Shown: positions 1-5,104 of the stretch, in pieces
Layout: each line of letters starts with the position of its first letter
Position numbering within the stretch: position 1 is the first letter of the stretch
From: Firmicutes bacterium UBA5301
GTDB lineage: Bacteria; Bacillota; UBA5301
NCBI GenBank assembly: GCA_002408345.1
Contig: DHRX01000079.1
Span: 487 to 5,590 of the forward strand
Direction of reading: 5' to 3'
Length of the DNA: 5,104 nt
Position numbers and translations under genes: made by a program
The notes under the pieces: generated by a model
The model's database searches: none
What the model saw: the letters and a program-made list of their open reading frames with translations, nothing else
Told to the model about the DNA's origin: nothing

Positions 1-809
1 ACTTCTCCCTGAGCAATAGCTGCTTGGGCCAACCGCTGTAATTTACCGGCTAACCCATCTAACGTTGGCGCAGAAACAACCCAAACCGGAGCCTGAGGAG
101 CATAATGCCGGTACTTCATACCAGGAGCCTTCGGGGTTTGAGTAGCTCCAGGCTCTACAGCAAACCCTACCGGTCCGATAACAGCCTCTAACTCTTCCCT
201 ACTCACACCCCCAGGCCGTAACAGACAAGGAGAATCTCCGGATAGATCAACTACCGTTGACTCTAGACCGATTCCGGTAGGTCCACCATCAACAATCGCC
301 GCTATCCGACCATTGAGATCGGCCCAGACATGACCGGCCAGAGTAGGGCTTGGGCGTCCGGAGATATTGGCGCTAGGCGCCGCTATCGGCAGACCAGTTG
401 CCGTAATCAAAGCCTGAGCTACTGGGTGAGCCGGCATCCGAACAGCTACAGTCGGTAAACCAGCGGTCACCGCATCAGGCACCCCGGTCTTTTTAGGGAG
501 AACTAAAGTTAGTGGTCCTGGCCAGAAACGTTGAATCAGCGCTTGGGCCAGCGGTGGTATCTTGACGACAACCTGCTCCAGGTCCCGGACCGAACTAATG
601 TGCAAAATGAGCGGGTTATCTGCTGGCCGGCCTTTAGCTGCAAAAATTTTGGCCACAGCAGTTGGATCAAGACCATTGGCCCCAAGACCATAAACGGTCT
701 CCGTCGGAAAAGCCACAACTTCCCCAGCCTGGATTAGCTGAGCTGCTGCGGCAATTAGCCGTTGGTCGGGGTTCTCTGGATCAACCTTGAATATTTGGGT
801 CTGATCCAT
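1..809 (-). CDS. sua5: L-threonylcarbamoyladenylate synthase, Sua5 type (partial, C-terminus outside window)
   Basis: Makes threonylcarbamoyl-AMP from threonine, bicarbonate and ATP in the cytoplasm, the first step of t6A formation at position 37 of ANN-decoding tRNAs. The frame is open from an ATG at 809-807 to the window edge, giving 269 full residues. The YrdC/TsaC domain fills about residues 15-205: PTETVYGLG (35-43), KGRPADNPL (59-67, the KxR pair), PSANISG (145-151, the SxN pair) and GLESTVVD (181-188). PGMKYRHYAP (229-238) matches the linker characteristic of Sua5, and the start of the C-terminal Sua5 domain follows. It is therefore the two-domain form (usually about 340-350 aa), not short TsaC; roughly 75-80 residues are missing. 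The ATG is chosen because an in-frame TAA lies upstream at 830-828 and IFKVDPENPD is a family-like N-terminus. The start lies 29 bases inside the end of mrpG, suggesting co-transcription and translational coupling with the antiporter operon. Family assignment is secure. Confidence 0.95.
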   Translation of the reverse strand, partial: MDQTQIFKVDPENPDQRLIAAAAQLIQAGEVVAFPTETVYGLGANGLDPTAVAKIFAAKGRPADNPLILHISSVRDLEQVVVKIPPLAQALIQRFWPGPLTLVLPKKTGVPDAVTAGLPTVAVRMPAHPVAQALITATGLPIAAPSANISGRPSPTLAGHVWADLNGRIAAIVDGGPTGIGLESTVVDLSGDSPCLLRPGGVSREELEAVIGPVGFAVEPGATQTPKAPGMKYRHYAPQAPVWVVSAPTLDGLAGKLQRLAQAAIAQGE

Positions 810-1173
810 TAGACATCGCTTCTTCCTTTATCGGTAGCGCATCTTTAAGGTCATTAGTAACTATCTTAGCCTTAGCCGGAACACCGGTTATATATGCTGC
901 CCTAGACATCATGTGCGCACTCACCGGAGCCGTCAAGAAAAGGAATACAATCGTCAATATTTCTTTAACACCCCAAGAACCGGTAGCAGCCAAGTGGATA
1001 ATGGAAGCCACCAAAATACCAAAAACCCCTAACGTTGCCCCTTTAGTCGGAGCGTGTAACCGCGTATAGACATCGGGGAACCGGACTAACCCCAGCGACC
1101 CGGCAAAAACAAAGAAGAGACCAAAGAGGATAAAAAAACTAGTAATTAAATCAGCCCAACTAATCCCGGTCAA
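781..1173 (-). CDS. mrpG: Na+/H+ antiporter subunit MrpG (MnhG)
   Basis: Small membrane subunit of the Mrp cation/proton antiporter, MnhG/PhaG family; its individual role is not well defined, but it is needed for the assembled complex. I start it at TTG 1173-1171, giving 130 aa. GGAGGG (1186-1181) sits 7 bases upstream of that TTG, and the N-terminus then matches family length. The earlier TTG at 1188-1186 overlaps that same SD and would add five residues. Three hydrophobic segments lie at about residues 8-28, 48-63 and 69-86. Family signatures are GLVRFPDVYTRLHAPTKGAT (28-47) and FLTAPVSAHMMSRAAY (79-94). After about residue 96 there is a hydrophilic tail of some 35 residues ending in SNGSDPNIQG, and its last codons double as the sua5 start region. 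The gene overlaps the end of mrpF by 14 bases. The family call is certain; the start is well supported but not proven. Confidence 0.94.
   Translation of the reverse strand: MTGISWADLITSFFILFGLFFVFAGSLGLVRFPDVYTRLHAPTKGATLGVFGILVASIIHLAATGSWGVKEILTIVFLFLTAPVSAHMMSRAAYITGVPAKAKIVTNDLKDALPIKEEAMSNGSDPNIQG
819..829 (-). promoter_or_regulatory. Probable ribosome binding site of sua5, inside mrpG
   Basis: Read on the minus strand, AAAGGAAGAAG ends 9 bases before the sua5 ATG (809-807). It lies wholly within the mrpG coding region. The best anti-SD match (AGG, 827-825) is 15 bases from the start, longer than usual, which fits a start helped by ribosomes finishing mrpG. An out-of-frame ATG at 816-814 (mrpG Met120) lies between the site and the true start. 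Confidence 0.5.
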
Positions 1174-1438
1174 AGACGGACCCTCCAATCAAGAACTTGG
1201 ACATGGCAACAGTACTTAGAAAACCTAAGATAGCAATCACTAGTGCCGCATCAAAAAAGACCTGCGTCGTGTATTTAATGCTTAAAACAATCAGGAAAGC
1301 AACGGTATTAGTACTGATTGTATCACTGGCAACTAACCGGTCCGGAAAACTCGGCCCGATAATTAAGCGATATAAACAGAAGCCTAAGCAAATGGTGATA
1401 ACTACTAAGGCAAAGTTAGTTACTACATTAATCAACAT
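1160..1438 (-). CDS. mrpF: Na+/H+ antiporter subunit MrpF (MnhF)
   Basis: Small integral membrane subunit of the Mrp antiporter, MnhF/PhaF family, 92 aa as usual for the family (about 90). Three hydrophobic segments lie at about residues 4-26, 43-55 and 61-80. Signatures are YRLIIGPSFPDRLVASDTIS (23-42), the family's G-P-x-x-x-D-R-hydrophobic-x-x-x-D loop, and FFDAALVIAILGFLSTVAM (61-79). The start is ATG 1438-1436, with an excellent SD (GGAGGTGG) just upstream. The frame stays open back to an ATG at 1513, but that would add 25 residues encoded inside mrpE that are not family-like. The true start overlaps the end of mrpE by 11 bases. The stop is TAG at 1162-1160, inside mrpG. Confidence 0.96.
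   Translation of the reverse strand: MLINVVTNFALVVITICLGFCLYRLIIGPSFPDRLVASDTISTNTVAFLIVLSIKYTTQVFFDAALVIAILGFLSTVAMSKFLIGGSVFDRD
1181..1186 (-). promoter_or_regulatory. Shine-Dalgarno deciding the mrpG start
   Basis: GGAGGG on the minus strand, 7 bases upstream of TTG 1173-1171. It lies in the last codons of mrpF. It favours the shorter 130-residue MrpG over a start at TTG 1188-1186, whose third base is part of this motif. Confidence 0.7.
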
Positions 1439-1925
1439 CGTGACCACCTCCGGTAACAGCAAGAATTCGCCGTTCAAAACTATCTTTAATGTCGCGTTTG
1501 ACCTCTTCCTCACTACTCATGTTTAGGACATGGACATACAATGTTTTTTTATCAGGAGAGATGTCCATAGTTAAGGTCCCTGGTGTCAAAGTGACCAAGT
1601 TAGCTAGCAACACTAGTGATAAGTCATCTTTAAGCACCGTCGGTACCGCTACAATCCCCGGTGTAATATTAATTTTTGGCGACAAGACAATTTTCGCTAC
1701 CGCAATATTGGCTTTCAGTAACTCCCAGAAAAAGACCGCTACTAAATCTAAGCAGGCCCACAACTGGGAGAGGTAGCTACGCCCACCTGGGAACAGCCGG
1801 TGAAAAATCCAGATGATAATCGCACCAACAAAATAGCCGCCGAGGAAATTAGCTGCGGTAAAGGAGTTTTGCAACAACGTCCAGACGAAAGCCAAGAAGA
1901 GGTTAAGTAGTATCTGGTTAAACAT
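1428..1925 (-). CDS. mrpE: Na+/H+ antiporter subunit MrpE (MnhE)
   Basis: Membrane subunit of the Mrp antiporter, MnhE family, 165 aa, the usual length (about 158-165). The N-terminal half is hydrophobic, with segments at about residues 5-20, 25-42 and 54-70. The C-terminal half is a mostly soluble, probably cytoplasmic domain. Signatures are WELLKANIAVAKIVLSP (67-83) and ANLVTLTPGTLTMDIS (108-123), both typical of MnhE. The start is taken as ATG 1925-1923. A TTG one codon earlier (1928-1926) directly abuts the mrpD stop and is a less likely start. The SD is weak: only a GGGGG run at 1938-1934, 8 bases from the ATG. With a 3-base gap after mrpD, translation probably depends on re-initiation by ribosomes finishing mrpD. 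The acidic stretch SSEEEVKRDIKDSFERR (137-153) looks helical. Its 3' end overlaps mrpF by 11 bases. Confidence 0.95.
   Translation of the reverse strand: MFNQILLNLFLAFVWTLLQNSFTAANFLGGYFVGAIIIWIFHRLFPGGRSYLSQLWACLDLVAVFFWELLKANIAVAKIVLSPKINITPGIVAVPTVLKDDLSLVLLANLVTLTPGTLTMDISPDKKTLYVHVLNMSSEEEVKRDIKDSFERRILAVTGGGHDVD
1444..1451 (-). promoter_or_regulatory. Strong Shine-Dalgarno deciding the mrpF start
   Basis: GGAGGTGG on the minus strand. Its GGAGG core is 8 bases from ATG 1438-1436, the optimal spacing, and it is the strongest SD in the window. It lies within the final codons of mrpE (the Gly-Gly run near the C-terminus) and rules out the longer reading from ATG 1513. Confidence 0.8.
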
Positions 1926-1928
1926 CAA

Positions 1929-3407
1929 TTACGCCCCCAATACAGCAGTGATATAGAGTTCCGGACGCAATAGCTGGGTAGCAGCTGCTGAAACTACGTC
2001 CAGCATCCACTCAGCCCCAATACCCATAGCTAGAGAAAGCACAACCAAGATTGCAGCCGGTGCTAAAAACCGACCATATTTTTGGGGTTGGTACTCTCGG
2101 GGTTGGCCCCAAAAGGCATACCGGAAGATCTTCATCATCGAAAAGAGAGTTAATAGACTAGTGCCGATAGCTACAGCAATAACTAAATAATGTTGAGCCT
2201 CTAAACCGGCCACAATCAATACGAATTTACCGAAGAAACCAGAGAGCGGCGGAGCACCAGCCAGAGAGACCCCAGCTAAAAAGAAGGTTAACCCTAATGC
2301 CGGGTAAGCCTTTAACAAACCACCTAACTTATGGAGGTCGGTGGTACCTGTCAGCTGATCGGTTACCCCTGCCGTCAGGAATAAGGCGGTTTTGACTATA
2401 ATGTTATGGACAATAAAGTAAATACCACCAGCTAGAGCCAGGGGCGTAAAGATACCCAGACCTAAAATCATGTACCCGATCTGACTGATAATATGGAAGG
2501 ATAAGATACGCCGCATATCCATCTGCCCCACTGTACCCAATACCCCAAGGAGCATAGTTACTCCACCGATGAAAATTAGGATAGAATGGGTATAGCCGAT
2601 ATCATTAATAAAGATCAACGTAAAGATCCGGAAAAGGACATAGACACCGACCTTGGCCAATAGTCCACCAAAAGCCGCATTAACAGCTGGAGGTGTTGTT
2701 GGGTAACTTTGAGGCAACCAGAAGTACAGGGGAAAGATAGCCGCCTTGATCCCGAAGACGATCATGAAGATCATGGCGATCACCGTTAATAACCCTTGGT
2801 CAGAAGCGGCCTGTACTTTTACAGCAATATCAGCCATATTTAACGTACCAGTTACAGCGTAAAGAAGGGCTACCCCTACTAAGAACAAGGCCGAAGCGAT
2901 AATATTAATGACCATATACTTAAAAGACTCACGCAGCTGCTCTTTTTCTCCACCTAGCGCCATCAGAATGTATGACGAAATTAGGAGGATCTCAAAGAAA
3001 ACATAGAGGTTGAAAATATCACCGGTCAGAAAAGAACCGTTAACCCCCATTAGCATCAACAAGTAGAATGCATAGTAGTTATGTTGTTCTCGTCCTTGAC
3101 CTATCGACCAGAAGGAATAGAATAATACCGCCAAAGCAACGATACCTGACGCTACTAACATGATGGCGCTGAGCAGGTCACAGGCAAAGACAATCCCAAA
3201 AGGTGCCGGCCAATCACTAGCGCTAAAAACAGCTATAGCTCCAGTACGAGTATAGCTCAGTAGATAAATGCTATACAGTAGGGTTGCTGTTAGCGCTGTC
3301 GCTGCTACTAGCTTTTGGGCTTTGACCCGTTTGGGCATAAAAAAGTTGAGTATAGCCCCAAATAGTGGGAATAGTACCGGTAATATAATCCAATTACTCT
3401 GCATCAT
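1929..3407 (-). CDS. mrpD: Na+/H+ antiporter subunit MrpD (MnhD), complex I NuoM/N-like
   Basis: Large antiporter-like subunit of the Mrp complex, homologous to complex I NuoL/M/N (proton-conducting membrane transporter family), 492 aa as expected. About 14 hydrophobic segments are visible. Key features: LTGDIFNLYVFFEILLISSY (127-146), whose Glu139 should correspond to the essential TM5 glutamate (E137 of Bacillus MrpD); Lys221 in FGIKAAIFPLYFWLP (218-232), matching the TM7 lysine (K219); SYPTTPPAVNAAFGGLLAKV (234-253) with Lys252; the HNIIVKTALF lysine (Lys339); and Lys394 in APPLSGFFGKF (385-395). All charged residues expected of a working proton path are present, so the subunit looks functional. 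Residue equivalences come from recalled family knowledge, not an alignment. It starts at ATG 3407-3405 with GAGGAG (3419-3414) 6 bases upstream; the second ATG codon is an equally possible start. It overlaps the mrpC end by 14 bases. Confidence 0.97.
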   Translation of the reverse strand: MMQSNWIILPVLFPLFGAILNFFMPKRVKAQKLVAATALTATLLYSIYLLSYTRTGAIAVFSASDWPAPFGIVFACDLLSAIMLVASGIVALAVLFYSFWSIGQGREQHNYYAFYLLMLMGVNGSFLTGDIFNLYVFFEILLISSYILMALGGEKEQLRESFKYMVINIIASALFLVGVALLYAVTGTLNMADIAVKVQAASDQGLLTVIAMIFMIVFGIKAAIFPLYFWLPQSYPTTPPAVNAAFGGLLAKVGVYVLFRIFTLIFINDIGYTHSILIFIGGVTMLLGVLGTVGQMDMRRILSFHIISQIGYMILGLGIFTPLALAGGIYFIVHNIIVKTALFLTAGVTDQLTGTTDLHKLGGLLKAYPALGLTFFLAGVSLAGAPPLSGFFGKFVLIVAGLEAQHYLVIAVAIGTSLLTLFSMMKIFRYAFWGQPREYQPQKYGRFLAPAAILVVLSLAMGIGAEWMLDVVSAAATQLLRPELYITAVLGA

Positions 3408-3741
3408 CTTCTACTCCTCGCAGTTCTTCCAAGTCGTCCGTCTGCCACTCGGCGAAGATTCGATAGGTAAGAACTAAAATAAAGGCGGTAGTTGCAAACC
3501 CGATAACAATTGCTGTCAGGTTTAACGCTTGGGGAACCGGATCCACATAGGGGCCGGTATATCCCTCTACTAAAATCGGCGGTAAGCCATTTTTGAGCCG
3601 CCCCATTGTCATCGTTAACAGCAAGGTACCGTGGGAAAGGAGGGCTGAGCCGAAAATTACTTTCAGTAGCCTTCTCTGCATCATTAAGTAGACTCCGCTG
3701 CCAAAAAGCAAACCAATGACTCCGATCATTAACAGTTCCAC
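3394..3741 (-). CDS. mrpC: Na+/H+ antiporter subunit MrpC (MnhC), NuoK-like
   Basis: Small membrane subunit of the Mrp antiporter, homologous to complex I NuoK, 115 aa as usual (about 112-118). Three hydrophobic segments lie at about residues 2-20, 27-46 and 73-93. The hallmark is YVDPVPQALNLTAIVIGFAT (65-84), the MnhC D-P-x-P-Q-A-L-x-L-T-A-I-V-I signature. Asn74 sits where a hydrophobic residue is common, a minor oddity. The tail from residue 97 is strongly acidic (EWQTDDLEELRGVEDDAE) and should be soluble. The start is GTG 3741-3739, chosen because AGGAGAGG lies 7 bases upstream; the next in-frame ATG is four codons in and too far from the SD. It begins 2 bases after the mrpB stop and runs 14 bases into mrpD, consistent with coupled translation. 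Confidence 0.96.
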   Translation of the reverse strand: MELLMIGVIGLLFGSGVYLMMQRRLLKVIFGSALLSHGTLLLTMTMGRLKNGLPPILVEGYTGPYVDPVPQALNLTAIVIGFATTAFILVLTYRIFAEWQTDDLEELRGVEDDAE

Positions 3742-3743
3742 GA

Positions 3744-4163
3744 TTATTCCTCTCCTATAGCTGAAATAATGCTCATAGTTACACCCACTACCACAAAGTA
3801 AACCCCGAGATCAAAAAGTACCGCAGTAGCCCATTCGATCTCCCCTAATATTGGTAAGGTTGCGTGGCCAAAGGCGCTAGTTAAAAAGGGTTTCCCTAAG
3901 AGCAAGGGGACAAAGCCGGTAGTAAAAGAGGTTAATAACCCTACCGGAATTAAGAGCCGAAAGTTAATCGGCAGGATATTCCGTTGGTTCGTCGGACCAA
4001 AAGCGAGAAACTGGAGAACAAAGGTAGCTGAAGTCATTAGTCCGGCAATAAAACCGCCACCTGGTGCATTGTGCCCCCTTAACAGCAGGTACAAAGAAAA
4101 AATTAAGATGACAAAGAGAACCAGACGGGAAACCGTTTCTAAGATAAATGACCTTGATCTCAT
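3744..4163 (-). CDS. mrpB: Na+/H+ antiporter subunit MrpB (MnhB)
   Basis: Membrane subunit of the Mrp antiporter, MnhB domain family, 139 aa, the usual length for a stand-alone MrpB (about 140). Four hydrophobic segments lie at about residues 12-29, 35-55, 68-88 and 113-135. Signatures are GHNAPGGGFIAGL (30-42), nearly invariant in the family, and FDLGVYFVVVGV (117-128). A separate MrpB rather than an MrpA-B fusion places the operon in group 1. The start ATG 4163-4161 overlaps the mrpA stop as ATGA (4163-4160), a classic coupling arrangement. A GAAGGA motif ends 6 bases upstream. The adjacent ATG at 4170-4168 is in a different frame and gives no family-like protein. Confidence 0.97.
   Translation of the reverse strand: MRSRSFILETVSRLVLFVILIFSLYLLLRGHNAPGGGFIAGLMTSATFVLQFLAFGPTNQRNILPINFRLLIPVGLLTSFTTGFVPLLLGKPFLTSAFGHATLPILGEIEWATAVLFDLGVYFVVVGVTMSIISAIGEE
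3749..3756 (-). promoter_or_regulatory. Shine-Dalgarno supporting the GTG start of mrpC
   Basis: AGGAGAGG on the minus strand, 7 bases from GTG 3741-3739. It lies in the last codons of mrpB and makes the non-ATG start convincing. Confidence 0.75.
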
Positions 4164-5104
4164 TTGGCATCCTTCTTCCTTAGTTTAATTAGCGCATAAA
4201 CGCTCATTGCAGCAATACTTAGTACAGTAATTTCACCCATAGTATCAAGACCCCTAAAGTCGACTAAAGTTACATTAACAACGTTGGTTCCGCCAGCTAA
4301 ATCCAGGCTATTAGCGATGTAGTAGTCAGAGATCGGTTTATACAACCTGGTCCCGTGAGCGGCCAAAGCCAAACCGGCAATAGTTAGACCAAAACCGGTT
4401 GCAACAACCGCATCGACTATCTTTTTGCCTCGAGCCTCTATATCCTTGATGAAACGAGGTAAGCGTTGAAAGACCAAAAGATAGAGGATCAAGCTAATCG
4501 ATTCGACGATTAACTGGGTTAAGGCCAAATCGGGAGCCCGGAAAATAACCCAAAAAGTCGAGACCACAAAACCGACAACCCCTAATGCCAGAACCCCGAC
4601 AATACGTGAGCTGGTTCTAACAATAGTTATAATAGCGGTAACAAATAATAACGCTAAGATAACCTCGTAAAGATTAACCGCTCCAAAAGACCAACCAACG
4701 ATCGAGTCGACCTTGAGCAGAAAAGTCGAACCAACTATCACTATAAAAGCACCAATAATATAGACTACATAATCCCGGAGAAACCCGGTCATATACCAAT
4801 CGGTTAACCGTGTAGATCCGCTAATTAGTAGTTCTAAACCACGATCGTAGAAGTAGTTGGGGTTAATTTTAGTTTTAATTGATTTAAACCAGATCCGCAG
4901 CTTATCCACCGAAATATAGAGGACTACACCGATCCCAATAGTAACCAAGCTCATCATTAGCGCCGGGGTTAACCCGTGCCAGAGGCTATAGTGCATCTCA
5001 CTACCCCGACCAAGAACGGCCACCGCCGGATTGATGAGGAGCCGCCCAAAGAAATCAGGGAAAAGACCCACCGTCACCGTAATCAAGCCCAAAACAGCAG
5101 GCCC
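4160..5104 (-). CDS. mrpA: Na+/H+ antiporter subunit MrpA (MnhA), C-terminal part only
   Basis: Largest subunit of the Mrp antiporter. Only the last 314 residues are here; full MrpA is usually about 770-810 aa, so the NuoL-like antiporter core with its catalytic Glu and Lys lies beyond the right edge. The frame is open to the window end without a stop. The TTG at 5092-5090 is an internal Leu, not a start. Visible parts, numbered from the edge: an ending transmembrane segment (1-15), helices at about 47-66, 112-130, 147-162, 168-188, 195-212, 232-250 and 290-307, and the MbhD-like motif APDLALTQLIVES (190-202), where acidic residues sit within the membrane. The MbhE-like C-terminus carries GGTNVVNVTLVDFRGLDTMG (271-290) followed by EIT. 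These C-terminal domains distinguish true MrpA from NuoL. It stops at TGA 4162-4160, overlapping mrpB by 4 bases. Confidence 0.96.
   Translation of the reverse strand, partial: GPAVLGLITVTVGLFPDFFGRLLINPAVAVLGRGSEMHYSLWHGLTPALMMSLVTIGIGVVLYISVDKLRIWFKSIKTKINPNYFYDRGLELLISGSTRLTDWYMTGFLRDYVVYIIGAFIVIVGSTFLLKVDSIVGWSFGAVNLYEVILALLFVTAIITIVRTSSRIVGVLALGVVGFVVSTFWVIFRAPDLALTQLIVESISLILYLLVFQRLPRFIKDIEARGKKIVDAVVATGFGLTIAGLALAAHGTRLYKPISDYYIANSLDLAGGTNVVNVTLVDFRGLDTMGEITVLSIAAMSVYALIKLRKKDAK
4170..4181 (-). promoter_or_regulatory. Ribosome binding site of mrpB, inside mrpA
   Basis: AAGGAAGAAGGA on the minus strand, whose last six bases end 6 bases from ATG 4163-4161. It is encoded by the Lys-rich last codons of mrpA. 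Ten bases (AAGGAAGAAG) recur exactly ahead of sua5 at 828-819. Confidence 0.65.

Noticed and set aside
361..391. Small palindromic GC-rich stretch (around ggcgcc at 378-383) as a possible hairpin
   Set aside because: It lies inside the conserved PIAAPSAN-coding part of sua5, has no T-run on either strand, and is explained by the codons.
531..737. Open frames on both strands within the sua5 region (531-737 plus, 536-718 minus)
   Set aside because: Sua5 reads through this stretch in another minus-strand frame with every family motif intact, so these are shadows.
1160..1513. Longer mrpF starting at ATG 1513
   Set aside because: It would add 25 residues from within mrpE; the strong GGAGGTGG site and family length point to ATG 1438.
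1197..1776. Two overlapping plus-strand open frames (1197-1526 and 1489-1776) antisense to mrpE/F
   Set aside because: They are mirror frames of well-recognised minus-strand genes, with no family-like protein and no plus-strand SD that I can see.
3268..3477. Plus-strand open frame of 69 codons across the mrpC/mrpD junction
   Set aside because: Antisense to two confident genes, with no recognisable product.
3964..4170. Minus-strand 68-codon frame starting at ATG 4170, seven bases before mrpB
   Set aside because: It is out of frame with MrpB, which carries the invariant family motifs over the same bases; the product is not family-like.
4160..5092. A stand-alone 310-residue protein starting at TTG 5092
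   Set aside because: The frame stays open to the window edge and the content is the C-terminal third or so of MrpA, so this TTG is an internal Leu codon.
781..5104. A complex I, hydrogenase (Mbh/Ech) or other Mrp-like respiratory cluster
   Set aside because: Gene order A-B-C-D-E-F-G with separate MnhE, F and G subunits and no hydrogenase or quinone-module genes fits the Mrp antiporter; no other module is visible.

Overview
The window lies within one compact minus-strand operon: six complete genes and two cut by the window edges. In transcription order (right to left) these are mrpA (3' end only), mrpB, mrpC, mrpD, mrpE, mrpF, mrpG and sua5/tsaC (5' part only). The first seven encode the Mrp (Mnh/Sha) multisubunit cation/proton antiporter in the canonical A-to-G order. 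MrpA and MrpB are separate genes, which is the 'group 1' layout typical of Firmicutes. The last gene encodes the Sua5-type threonylcarbamoyl-AMP synthase of tRNA t6A modification.

Organism: moderate GC (mid-40s percent by eye), purine-rich Shine-Dalgarno sequences (GGAGGTGG, AGGAGAGG, GAGGAG), GTG and TTG starts, CGG as the commonest Arg codon in the stretch I checked, and the group 1 Mrp layout. Together these suggest a Gram-positive bacterium, perhaps of the clostridial side of Firmicutes. This is inference only; nothing in the window fixes the genus. TGA is a normal stop here (mrpA and mrpG end in it).

Layout: 5104-4160 mrpA C-terminal 314 residues; 4163-3744 mrpB; 3741-3394 mrpC; 3407-1929 mrpD; 1925-1428 mrpE; 1438-1160 mrpF; 1173-781 mrpG; 809-1 sua5 N-terminal 269 residues. 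Junctions are overlaps of 4 to 29 bases or gaps of 2 to 3 bases. There is no intergenic stretch that could hold a promoter, terminator or RNA gene, so the operon's promoter lies to the right of the window and its terminator to the left. I see no plus-strand gene, mobile element, CRISPR array, tRNA or long repeat.

How the genes work together: MrpA and MrpD are the large complex I-like antiporter subunits, MrpC resembles NuoK, and MrpB, E, F and G are the small membrane subunits. All seven are normally needed for one membrane complex that exchanges cytoplasmic Na+ (or other monovalent cations) for external H+, supporting Na+ and alkali tolerance and pH homeostasis. The sua5 start lies inside the end of mrpG, so the tRNA-modification enzyme is probably co-translated with the antiporter. 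This is the least expected feature of an otherwise well-understood region. I found no convincing evidence of a previously undescribed system.
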